17,338 nucleotides of DNA from Nanobdellota archaeon (GTDB lineage: Archaea > Nanobdellota > Nanobdellia > Pacearchaeales > GW2011-AR1). The notes under the pieces were generated by a model, which saw only the letters and a list, made by a program, of their open reading frames with translations, ran no database searches and was not told where the DNA came from. Location of the stretch: positions 1-17,338 of the forward strand of contig JAHJMH010000001.1 in the NCBI GenBank assembly GCA_018821425.1, given 5' to 3'. Positions 6,942-13,260 of this stretch are shown here, piece after piece. Each line of letters starts with the position of its first letter. Position 1 is the first letter of the stretch. A program made the position numbers and the translations under genes.

Positions 6942-7595
6942 TTATTCAGTAATTATCATTTGTTTAATTAAAACACTGATTGCCTCTTTCCCTGATTGGA
7001 AGTCCATTTCAACAACTCCATTTTTCTTGTCAATCTTTTTTATAACTCCCAATTTTCCAGAGTGCTTACCTGCAAAGACCAAAGCATTAGCTTTTTCCGC
7101 AAGAGGAATGCACTTCTCTACTTTTCTGTCCTTGAGATTTACAATTACAGAGTCATTTGTATTGCATTTTATGTCCGATAGGAAATTATTCCCATCTTCG
7201 AGATTCAATTGTATTTTCTTTCCTTTCAAAATCTTCTTATCTCTGATTTTTGAAATTTTCATTCCAGCTTCACTGTCTTTAATTTCCTGAAAGTCAATCT
7301 TCCCGCTTTTTGTTAATGTTATTCGATAACTTTTCTTTTCCGGCACAATCGTGATTACATCAAACAACATGGCACTGCTCTTATCATCTACGACGGGTTT
7401 GCTATTAATCAAAACGTTTTTCATATGGATAGCCCTTTTCACTTCTTTTCTGTTTTGAGCGATTTCCATCATATCTCTCATCAAGACCAAAAGAGGAATT
7501 CCTCTAAGGATATCTGAGGAGGGCCTAACTATAAACTTGGTACCTTTTCGGTATACCGGCCAATTGTTTGGAATTTCTTGTCTCTTCAGGTGCAT
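6942..7595 (-). CDS. rps4e: Small-subunit ribosomal protein eS4
   Basis: 217 aa, archaeal/eukaryotic-specific S4e. Order of parts: start [20 protein letters not shown], an S4-like RNA-binding domain (IHMKNVLINSKPVVDDK), the central RS4e domain (SYRITLTKSGKIDFQEI), and a C-terminal KOW-like stretch (FAGKHSGKLGVIKKIDKKNG). Archaeal homologues are about 235-245 aa, so this one is slightly compact. The start ATG overlaps the uL24 stop by one base (TAATG). Confidence 0.96.
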   Translation of the reverse strand: MHLKRQEIPNNWPVYRKGTKFIVRPSSDILRGIPLLVLMRDMMEIAQNRKEVKRAIHMKNVLINSKPVVDDKSSAMLFDVITIVPEKKSYRITLTKSGKIDFQEIKDSEAGMKISKIRDKKILKGKKIQLNLEDGNNFLSDIKCNTNDSVIVNLKDRKVEKCIPLAEKANALVFAGKHSGKLGVIKKIDKKNGVVEMDFQSGKEAISVLIKQMIITE

Positions 7596-8035
7596 TATTT
7601 CTTATCCTCCGTCGTCGTTTTATTATTTTCTTCTTTTTCCTTGGGCTTGTTTTCAGTTTCTTTTTTCATGTTTTTGCTTCTCTTTTTGTCCTCAAGATTC
7701 ATTTCCACAAGTTGTACATTTGAAGGGTTCAATTTTAAATTTACCTTCGAGCCATCCAGTTTTTTGGCTTGAACGCCTTCTACTTCTATCATTTGCATCT
7801 TGAGCATGACTCTTAATACTTTCCCTCGTTTTCCCTTAAACTTTCCGTGCATTATTTTTACTTCGTCATTCTTTCGCAACGGTGCAGATCTTTTTCCGAA
7901 CTTTTCCCTCAATGCTTTTGAAAGATTCGCACTAATCATTTTCTTTTTCAAATGCAACGGTGCATTCACTAAGTATTTTCTTTGCTTCCTTGGTTGCTTG
8001 CTCGCAACCCACGATGTTGAAAATTTTTTCTTCAT
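7595..8035 (-). CDS. rpl24: Large-subunit ribosomal protein uL24 with charged C-terminal tail
   Basis: 146 aa. The N-terminus [18 protein letters not shown] and the KOW motif region ([20 protein letters not shown]) identify the archaeal uL24/L26 family, which binds the 5' domain of 23S rRNA near the exit tunnel and starts assembly. From about residue 113 a polar tail follows ([20 protein letters not shown], then [15 protein letters not shown]), about 30 residues beyond the usual end. The start follows the uL14 stop as TAA-A-ATG. Confidence 0.96.
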   Translation of the reverse strand: MKKKFSTSWVASKQPRKQRKYLVNAPLHLKKKMISANLSKALREKFGKRSAPLRKNDEVKIMHGKFKGKRGKVLRVMLKMQMIEVEGVQAKKLDGSKVNLKLNPSNVQLVEMNLEDKKRSKNMKKETENKPKEKEENNKTTTEDKK

Positions 8036-8036
8036 T

Positions 8037-8438
8037 TTAATAAACTGTCTGGGCGATTCTTGCTACTGAAGACCATCGCTCCATTACCTCCCTTGCGACA
8101 GGACCTTTTATCTGAGTTCCTTTTGGATTTCCTTTTTCATCTTTCAGAATAGCGACGGCGTTGTCTTCAAAAACAACTCGTTCCCCGTCCATTCTTCTGT
8201 AAGGTTTTCTTTGTCTTACTATTATTCCATCAAACACATTTCCTTTCATTTCTGGAGTTCCTTTTCTTATGCTTACTTTTACCATGTCTGCCATCTTCGC
8301 TACACCTTGTTTTCCCTTTCTTCCCTTTCCTCTTTTGACTGAAACAAGTCGTGCTATTTTTCCTCCACTGTTATCTGCAACTACAAGTGTCGCCCCCAGA
8401 TTCAATCCTCCAGTTACTCTTGCTGATACTGCTTTCAT
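8037..8438 (-). CDS. rpl14: Large-subunit ribosomal protein uL14
   Basis: 133 aa from ATG 8438 ([20 protein letters not shown]). Signature: VVADNSGGK near the start, [19 protein letters not shown], and [20 protein letters not shown] followed by [11 protein letters not shown]. It forms intersubunit bridges with 16S rRNA and neighbours uL3. I chose 8438 because it overlaps the orf94 stop as ATGA, the same coupling as elsewhere in the operon. An upstream in-frame ATG at 8453 (adding MGARR) is an alternative that would extend the overlap to 19 bases. Confidence 0.95.
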   Translation of the reverse strand: MKAVSARVTGGLNLGATLVVADNSGGKIARLVSVKRGKGRKGKQGVAKMADMVKVSIRKGTPEMKGNVFDGIIVRQRKPYRRMDGERVVFEDNAVAILKDEKGNPKGTQIKGPVAREVMERWSSVARIAQTVY

Positions 8439-8719
8439 TCTTCTTGCCCCCATTCTAATTTACTTTCCATGAAATATCTCCCATCTTCTCTCAAAAATTC
8501 TCCCTTCATAGTTTTTCCAACTCTCCAGTTAAAATAAGGGATTTCCTTACCCCCATGTAAATGATGGCGATTAGCCATTGAAGTCGCAGTAACTTCTCCA
8601 ATTACTGGAATATCCAGTCTCATTCCATTGCTAATCAATCCCCTTCCAGAGAAAATCTCTTCCAAGTATCTTACCATTTCTTCATTAAGTATCTCTTCCC
8701 TCTTCAATTCAGTTTTCAT
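8435..8719 (-). CDS. Unrecognised 94-aa protein inserted between uS17 and uL14 (orf94)
   Basis: I do not recognise this gene. It encodes 94 aa: a charged helix-like start (MKTELKREEILNEEMVRYLE), then a region with EIFSGRGLISNGMRLDIPVI, three His in NRHHLHGGKEIP, and an acidic end (SKLEWGQEE). By hand count it has about 17 acidic and 14 Lys/Arg residues, so unlike its ribosomal neighbours it is not strongly basic. It overlaps uS17 upstream (ATGA) and uL14 downstream (ATGA), so it is translationally locked into the operon. uS17 and uL14 are normally adjacent. It does not look like the RNase P protein Rpp29, which in many archaea sits one gene away. A lineage-specific ribosome-associated factor is possible; no function can be assigned. 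Confidence 0.8.
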   Translation of the reverse strand: MKTELKREEILNEEMVRYLEEIFSGRGLISNGMRLDIPVIGEVTATSMANRHHLHGGKEIPYFNWRVGKTMKGEFLREDGRYFMESKLEWGQEE

Positions 8720-9078
8720 TTTTCTCCCTCCAAACCTTTAATTTTCCTGATGACTGCGAAGTAGATTATCTTGCTAAGAGGTCGGCATTCTTGAACACTC
8801 ACAGTGTCTCCAACTTTTATTTGGTCTTCCATGCATTTTGGAACACGCGCGTGAATTTTTGTTCTGCTTCTCGCGTACCTTTCATATTTTCTTACATAAA
8901 TCATTCTCTCAAACTCGATTACAATTCTCTTTGGGAATTTCTTCGTCACAGCACCCTTGAATGTCCTTCCTCTTACTCTAAGGTTTCCATGAATGTGACA
9001 TGTTTCATCTTCACAATTCGCGGAAGTTCCGACTACTGCTTTCTTTTTCATCTTTGTTTCTGTTTTTTCTTTTGTCAT
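8716..9078 (-). CDS. rps17: Small-subunit ribosomal protein uS17
   Basis: 120 aa from ATG 9078 (MTKEKTETKMKKKAVVGTSA). The OB-fold core of archaeal uS17 is clear: CHIHGNLRVRGRTFKGAV, RIVIEFERMIYVRKYERYAR then SRTKIHARVPKC, and VGDTVSVQECRPLSKI. It binds 16S rRNA early in assembly. This gene does not overlap its predecessor: 23 bases of A-rich sequence without a Shine-Dalgarno motif separate it from the aIF1 stop. A start at the second Met (9051) is possible. The frame stays open upstream to 9213, but that stretch lies inside aIF1 and is not coding. Confidence 0.94.
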   Translation of the reverse strand: MTKEKTETKMKKKAVVGTSANCEDETCHIHGNLRVRGRTFKGAVTKKFPKRIVIEFERMIYVRKYERYARSRTKIHARVPKCMEDQIKVGDTVSVQECRPLSKIIYFAVIRKIKGLEGEK

Positions 9079-9101
9079 TTTCTTGTTTGTGCTTTTTGTG
9101 T

Positions 9102-9401
9102 TTAGTCCTCTATGGAATCTTCTTCGAATCCCATCTTGACCAACGCTTCCTTTATCTTCTTCTTGTGGTCTCCTTGGAGTTCGATCGCATCTTCTCTGAA
9201 AGTCCCGCCGCAAGCGAGCGCGTTCTTTAAGTCTTTCGCGATTTGCTTTATATCGATTCCACTCTCGAACCCTGTGACAATCGTGACGACCTTTCCGTAC
9301 CGCTTCTTATCCATCGTCACTCTTATCTTTTGCGAACTTTTTACAATCTGTTCACACACACATGCCTCATTGGGCAATCCGCACTTTGGACATATCTCCA
9401 T
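9102..9401 (-). CDS. Translation initiation factor aIF1 (SUI1 family)
   Basis: 99 aa. An N-terminal zinc-ribbon-like motif with Cys4, Cys7, Cys14 and Cys16 (CPKCGLPNEACVC) precedes the SUI1 domain (RYGKVVTIVTGFESGIDIKQ, then ALACGGTFREDAIELQGDHK). The family monitors start-codon selection on the small subunit. Its place after uL29 is the standard archaeal order. The start ATG shares one base with the uL29 stop (TAATG). In many archaea the RNase P protein Rpp29 gene follows; here uS17 follows directly. Confidence 0.95.
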   Translation of the reverse strand: MEICPKCGLPNEACVCEQIVKSSQKIRVTMDKKRYGKVVTIVTGFESGIDIKQIAKDLKNALACGGTFREDAIELQGDHKKKIKEALVKMGFEEDSIED

Positions 9402-9637
9402 TATGATTTTACTTTTGAAATTTTTCTTTTCAAAAGTTTGCTGTCTTCGGATTCTTTTACCATTTCTTTATCCAAAGTGTATATTCTTGCGATTGCTTTT
9501 TTTATCTCTTTAATCTTCGAGCCACCCGTCTTTGCTGCACCAGCTTTAGACTTTATGAGTTCAAATTTAAGTTCTTCGATTTTCTTCTTTCTTTCGTCAT
9601 TACCCATGGCTTTAAATTCTTTCATTTGACGTTTCAT
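9401..9637 (-). CDS. rpl29: Large-subunit ribosomal protein uL29
   Basis: 78 aa of two long helices. Recognised by the start KRQMKEFKAMGNDERKKKIE, the ELKFELIKSKAGAAKTGG segment, and KIKEIKKAIARIYTLDKEM, the family's KxIRRxIARxxT-type region. It lies at the polypeptide exit, where signal recognition particle docks. A Lys-rich tail (ESEDSKLLKRKISKVKS) ends it. The start overlaps the uS3 stop as ATGA. Confidence 0.95.
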   Translation of the reverse strand: MKRQMKEFKAMGNDERKKKIEELKFELIKSKAGAAKTGGSKIKEIKKAIARIYTLDKEMVKESEDSKLLKRKISKVKS

Positions 9638-10314
9638 TTTTTACTCCCTTTCTTAGTTTTCGGTTTTATCTCTAGTTCCTTTTTACTCAATTCAACATTT
9701 TCCCTAAGGCTGTTCAACATTTCATCATTAATTTTTATATCTCCAAAAATCTTTGAACCTGGAGCGAGGACGCTAACTTTTACTCCAACCGTTCCGGGCT
9801 TTGTTTGTGCAGTAGCCTGTGCTCTGTCAACCACTTTTGCACTATCTCCCGTTTTCTTAAGATAACCTTGAGCGAATTTCCACAGCTTTGCTCTCGAACC
9901 AGGAAGCTTTCCACTTAACCTGATTTCAGCACCAAGAGCGCCAGCCTTCATTATCTTTTGAAGAGTCCTATAAGATATAACTTTAAATCTTAAAGGTCCG
10001 AACCTTTCTAAACTCAAAGCGATTTCGTCCGCCATTATCTGAGCGTCAAATTCCGGATTTATTATCTCATCTATCTCGATGTGTGGATTTTCAAGTTTGA
10101 ATCTTTTTTTCAAAGTCTGTGTAAGCTCGTCAATTTTTTCTCCCCCTCGCCCGATTATCAATCCTGGCTTGTTTGTTGAAATAACTATCTTCTCTCCGAC
10201 GGGAGCATACTCTATCTTAACCTTACTTACCTTACCCTTCCCAATAGATTTTATCACATACTCCCGCAGAGTGAACTCTTCTTTCTTGAATTTTACAACA
10301 TCTCTTTCTTCCAT
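9634..10314 (-). CDS. rps3: Small-subunit ribosomal protein uS3
   Basis: 226 aa, archaeal length. The type II KH domain shows the GLIIGRGGEK loop at about residues 51-60; the C-terminal uS3 domain carries GALGAEIRLSGKLPGSRAKL and QTKPGTVGVKVSVLAPGSKI. It lies at the mRNA entry channel. A Lys-rich end (KPKTKKGSKK) follows. The start is at a TAA-A-ATG junction after uL22, with GGAGG 12 bases upstream, rather far for a strong Shine-Dalgarno. Confidence 0.96.
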   Translation of the reverse strand: MEERDVVKFKKEEFTLREYVIKSIGKGKVSKVKIEYAPVGEKIVISTNKPGLIIGRGGEKIDELTQTLKKRFKLENPHIEIDEIINPEFDAQIMADEIALSLERFGPLRFKVISYRTLQKIMKAGALGAEIRLSGKLPGSRAKLWKFAQGYLKKTGDSAKVVDRAQATAQTKPGTVGVKVSVLAPGSKIFGDIKINDEMLNSLRENVELSKKELEIKPKTKKGSKK

Positions 10315-10315
10315 T

Positions 10316-10873
10316 TTATCTTTTCTCCTCCTTCGCTTTAATTAAAACATGAGTTCTACTTTTTCGGACTCGCCCGAATTTTCCATAAGGCCGCTCTCCA
10401 ATGTTTGAAACAGCCTCGACGATTATAGGTTCTTCAAGTCCATTATGCATTGCGTTCGCAGCAAGACTCTTAAGTATTTTTACGAAGTTTTCCGACGCAT
10501 TTTGTGGGAACCGACCCGACATCATACCCTTCCCTTTTCGATGGGGAATTTCACCTTTCATCGGCACGGCTTTCTTCATGGCGAGAACCATTTCAATATC
10601 TTTAATTGCGTCCACGATTTTTTTCTTTCTAACAAAATCACACAATGCTATAGAGTGCTTCGTCGACATCGGAATATTTCTCACGCTGACACTTGCCCCC
10701 GTCTTCTTTGGCTTCTCTTCTGTTTTCTTTTCTTTGATTTTTTCTTCTTTTGGTTTTTCGGATTTTTCAGGCACTTTAGTTACTTCTTTGACTACTTCTT
10801 CGATTTTTTTCTTAGTTTCCTCTACGACTTCATTTTTCTTCTGATCAATCTTGTTTATTTTTTCGTCTGTCAT
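10316..10873 (-). CDS. rpl22: Large-subunit ribosomal protein uL22 with charged N-terminal extension
   Basis: 185 aa. The uL22 core starts near residue 58 (GASVSVRNIPMSTKHSIALC) and includes MKKAVPMKGEIPHRKGKGMM, part of the beta-hairpin that lines the exit tunnel, and NAMHNGLEEPIIVEAVSNIG followed by RVRKSRTHVLI. Residues 1-57 are a Lys/Glu-rich coiled-coil-like arm (KKNEVVEETKKKIEEVVKEV, then EKSEKPKEEKIKEKKTEEKP) absent from the core family. The start is at a TAA-A-ATG junction with uS19. Confidence 0.95.
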   Translation of the reverse strand: MTDEKINKIDQKKNEVVEETKKKIEEVVKEVTKVPEKSEKPKEEKIKEKKTEEKPKKTGASVSVRNIPMSTKHSIALCDFVRKKKIVDAIKDIEMVLAMKKAVPMKGEIPHRKGKGMMSGRFPQNASENFVKILKSLAANAMHNGLEEPIIVEAVSNIGERPYGKFGRVRKSRTHVLIKAKEEKR

Positions 10874-10874
10874 T

Positions 10875-11282
10875 TTATTTTTTCGACTTGTGCATACTTC
10901 CTTTAGTTGCCCCGACTCCAGCCTTGCTGTGCTTTATTCTTGCTCTTGTAAGCGCGAATTCTCCGAGGCTGTGACCGATCATATCTTCTTCAATATTCAC
11001 AGCAGTAAAGCCCTTTCCGTTGTGAACATGAATCCTCAATCCAATCATACCAGGAACGATAACTATATCTCTCAAATGCGTTTTTATCGGCTTGTTCTTT
11101 TCTACCTTTTCTTTTGCCCTGTTCATGAAATCTTCAATTTTCTGGAATTGCCGAAGGACAATTCTTCTCTTCCCCGACTTGAGGTACTTAGCCACTTCCC
11201 TAACATCGAGCTTTTTCAAATCCTCAAGTTCAATTCCACGATATTTGAAATCTTTTTTCTTTATTTCTACTTCTTCTACCAT
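10875..11282 (-). CDS. rps19: Small-subunit ribosomal protein uS19
   Basis: 135 aa. Archaeal uS19 features: KDFKYRGIELEDLKKL near the start, KPIKTHLRDIVIVPGMIGLR, VHNGKGFTAVNIEEDMIGHS, and the LGEFALTRARIKHSKAGVGA ending. It lies in the head of the small subunit near the A-site finger bridge. The start is at a TAA-A-ATG junction, but the upstream stop belongs to a five-codon reading frame (11284-11301), not directly to uL2. Confidence 0.96.
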   Translation of the reverse strand: MVEEVEIKKKDFKYRGIELEDLKKLDVREVAKYLKSGKRRIVLRQFQKIEDFMNRAKEKVEKNKPIKTHLRDIVIVPGMIGLRIHVHNGKGFTAVNIEEDMIGHSLGEFALTRARIKHSKAGVGATKGSMHKSKK

Positions 11283-11283
11283 T

Positions 11284-11301
11284 TTATTTTTTAATCTCCA
11301 T
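11284..11301 (-). other. Five-codon mini-ORF linking uL2 and uS19
   Basis: Between the uL2 stop and the uS19 start lies ATG GAG ATT AAA AAA TAA (MEIKK). Both of its ends form the TAA-A-ATG junction used throughout this operon: uL2-TAA-A-ATG and TAA-A-ATG-uS19. It could let a reinitiating ribosome step across a 20-base gap. The string also contains GGAG, 13 bases before the uS19 start. It may be coincidence in A-rich DNA. Confidence 0.35.
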
Positions 11302-11302
11302 T

Positions 11303-12007
11303 TTATTTTTTCTTCCCCGTCCTTTTCGGTCGTAAGTGCCCAACTCTTTTTCCAGGAGGTGCATTTCTCTTCGCGACTTTACTCTTTGGAACCTTTCCAC
11401 GACCAGAACCGAATGGGTGGTCCACGACGTTCATCTTAACCGCCGAAGTTCTTGGCCATAGCTTTCCTCTCGACCTTTTGATGTGAAATTTCTTCCCCGC
11501 TTTTACAACTGGCTTGTCCAATCTTCCCGAACCTGCCACAACACCAAGGATAGCTCTGCAATTTTTGTGGAATTTCTTCACTTTCTTTGAAGGCATTAAA
11601 ACATAAACTTCTCCTCCGACGACTTTATTCACAACCCCTGAACTTCCAGCGCTCTTTATGAAGACTCCTCCGTCGCCAGGTCGAGATTCAATATTATACA
11701 CTGATGTTTTTATCGGAATATTTCCAAGTCTCAATATACTTCCTTCTTTTTTCTCTTTCGCCGTATTTGAGATAACAATCTTTTGTCCTTCAATCATTCC
11801 CTTGAAAGCAGGAATATAAAATGTTTCTTTTCCACAACTGATTTTTGCCAATGGCGCGGAGTGCGCAGGCGAGTTCAATAATCTAATTACGGTTCCTTCT
11901 CCTTCCATGTTGGGCGGATATTTCAATCTGAATTTGAATGCCTTTCTTCTAACTCTGTAAGTTCCGCTTCCCTTTCCTCGTGCCTGTGTTATTATTCTTT
12001 TTCCCAT
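11303..12007 (-). CDS. rpl2: Large-subunit ribosomal protein uL2
   Basis: 234 aa, normal archaeal length. uL2 supports subunit association and the peptidyl-transferase centre. Start MGKRIITQARGKGSGTYR, an OB-fold domain (YPPNMEGEGTVIRLLNSPAH), and the SH3-like domain with the conserved NVVDHPFGSGRGK motif (about 193-205). The His in VDHP corresponds to the family's conserved His near the active centre. The ATG overlaps the uL23 stop by one base (TAATG). Confidence 0.97.
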   Translation of the reverse strand: MGKRIITQARGKGSGTYRVRRKAFKFRLKYPPNMEGEGTVIRLLNSPAHSAPLAKISCGKETFYIPAFKGMIEGQKIVISNTAKEKKEGSILRLGNIPIKTSVYNIESRPGDGGVFIKSAGSSGVVNKVVGGEVYVLMPSKKVKKFHKNCRAILGVVAGSGRLDKPVVKAGKKFHIKRSRGKLWPRTSAVKMNVVDHPFGSGRGKVPKSKVAKRNAPPGKRVGHLRPKRTGKKK

Positions 12008-12258
12008 TACATTATCCCCAGCTTCGTCGCGACGTCAATCGCAGCAAATTCTTTCTTTAATTGAACATAAGCATATTTCTTGTTATCTTTTACTAACGTT
12101 CTTATTTTCTCAACCTTCACATTGAAAAGACTCTCGACTTCCTTTTTAATCTGCGTCTTCATTGCTTCTTTTTCTGTTTTGAATGTAAGAACATTCCCAC
12201 TTTCAATCATCATGACAGCCTTCTCTGTAACAATAGGTTTCAATTGAATGTTAATCAT
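12007..12258 (-). CDS. rpl23: Large-subunit ribosomal protein uL23
   Basis: 83 aa from ATG 12258 (MINIQLKPIVTEKAVMMIES), normal for archaeal uL23, which lies at the exit tunnel and docks signal recognition particle. The family core TEKA, FNVKVEKIRTLVKDNKKYAY and the KLGIM end are present. The start is decided by a perfect GGAGG five bases upstream, inside the end of uL4, giving an 8-base overlap with that gene. The frame stays open to 12378, but that longer form would be mostly uL4 read in another frame. Confidence 0.95.
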   Translation of the reverse strand: MINIQLKPIVTEKAVMMIESGNVLTFKTEKEAMKTQIKKEVESLFNVKVEKIRTLVKDNKKYAYVQLKKEFAAIDVATKLGIM

Positions 12259-13066
12259 TTTTTCCTCCAAGATTTTTCTGAAGTTCTTTAACAGCATTTT
12301 CAGTATAAACTGTGACTCTTCCCAATCCGCCACGTGCAAGGTCCACAACTCCAAGATTCTTTGCTTTCTTCGATTCAACTAAGCTTGTTTTCACTTCTTC
12401 TTTTTCTCCAGTGACCAAAAGCAATCCCGCGTTTGTTTTGTACTTTCTTCCCCTCATCTTTCCCTTCCCCGCTCTAACACTCCTCTTCTTTTCAATTTTC
12501 TCGAAAAGACCTTCGCCCAGAATTTTTTTAAGACTCGAAATCAAATCTTTTGTCTTCAGTGAGACAAGTTTGGATTCCACAATGAAAGGAACTCTCGTAA
12601 TGTCCTTGTCTGTAATGCTTTCATATCTTCCCATAATTTCCTTTTTGTTTGCTGTTGCGCTGAGTGCAGAGATCATTGCTATTTTCAATTCTTTTTTGTT
12701 GATTCTTTTTACATTTATCATTGAAATTACTTTCGGAGGATGCGCTCTTCTTCCGCCCCTCACCGACGAGACTTCTGCCGCAGTCCAATTGAATTGACTT
12801 CCTTTTCTCGAATGTGCTTTTCTAGGTACACGAGACATTCCCTTCCCATATCCGCTTTTCCAAACGTGTCTTCTTCGAACAAGTTTTCCTGAAGCAGAAT
12901 GCTGTTTACCTGCAACGGGCGAAGGCGAATAAGGTTGCATACTTTTCTTTGCTTCAAGAGTTTTAGCGACGATATCTTCTCTTATTTTTGCAGAAAAAAA
13001 TTCAGGCATTTCAATTTCTCTCGCCTTCTTCCCTTCAATATCAAAAACTTGTATTTTTTCTGCCAT
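12251..13066 (-). CDS. rpl4: Large-subunit ribosomal protein uL4
   Basis: 271 aa from ATG 13066 (MAEKIQVFDIEGKK). It is the archaeal L4/L1e family: the extended loop that reaches the exit tunnel covers about residues 55-110 (QHSASGKLVRRRHVWKSGYG, then VRGGRRAHPP), followed by the globular domain ending KNLGVVDLARGGLGRVTVYT. The start is chosen from the TAA-A-ATG junction with orf63. An in-frame ATG at 13078 adds MTNK and lies only 3 bases after a GGAGG, too close for good spacing. Confidence 0.95.
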   Translation of the reverse strand: MAEKIQVFDIEGKKAREIEMPEFFSAKIREDIVAKTLEAKKSMQPYSPSPVAGKQHSASGKLVRRRHVWKSGYGKGMSRVPRKAHSRKGSQFNWTAAEVSSVRGGRRAHPPKVISMINVKRINKKELKIAMISALSATANKKEIMGRYESITDKDITRVPFIVESKLVSLKTKDLISSLKKILGEGLFEKIEKKRSVRAGKGKMRGRKYKTNAGLLLVTGEKEEVKTSLVESKKAKNLGVVDLARGGLGRVTVYTENAVKELQKNLGGKND

Positions 13067-13067
13067 T

Positions 13068-13259
13068 TTATTCGTCATATTCCTCCACCGGCTCCGCCCT
13101 ATATGCTTCTTTAACTAGGAATCCTCTCTCACATAGGACCCCCTCATAAATTTGATTCCCGATTCTAACATTTACTCGACCCTTTTCTACTTCTTCAATG
13201 TCAGCCCCCATCATTTCTAAAAGATTCTCGGTGAATATTTGTTCAAATTTTTCTGTCAT
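13068..13259 (-). CDS. Unrecognised acidic 63-aa protein between uL3 and uL4 (orf63)
   Basis: I do not recognise this gene. It encodes 63 aa: helix-like start (MTEKFEQIFTENLLEMMGAD), then strand-like stretches RVNVRIGNQIYEGVLCERGF, and the end AYRAEPVEEYDE. By hand count there are 16 Asp/Glu against 7 Lys/Arg, so it is clearly acidic, unlike an rRNA-binding protein. Both junctions are TAA-A-ATG (with uL3 upstream and uL4 downstream), which supports real translation. uL3 and uL4 are normally adjacent. Possible roles include a chaperone or assembly factor for its basic neighbours, but nothing in the sequence proves this. Confidence 0.78.
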   Translation of the reverse strand: MTEKFEQIFTENLLEMMGADIEEVEKGRVNVRIGNQIYEGVLCERGFLVKEAYRAEPVEEYDE

Positions 13260-13260
13260 T

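Noticed and set aside
9079..9213. Extended N-terminus of uS17 (MRRDFQRRC...)
   Set aside because: The extension is the aIF1 gene read in another frame; the family start and coupling pattern place uS17 at 9078.
12312..12797. Plus-strand 161-codon open frame opposite uL4
   Set aside because: Ser/Phe/Leu-rich shadow of the basic uL4 coding sequence; no start signal or family likeness.
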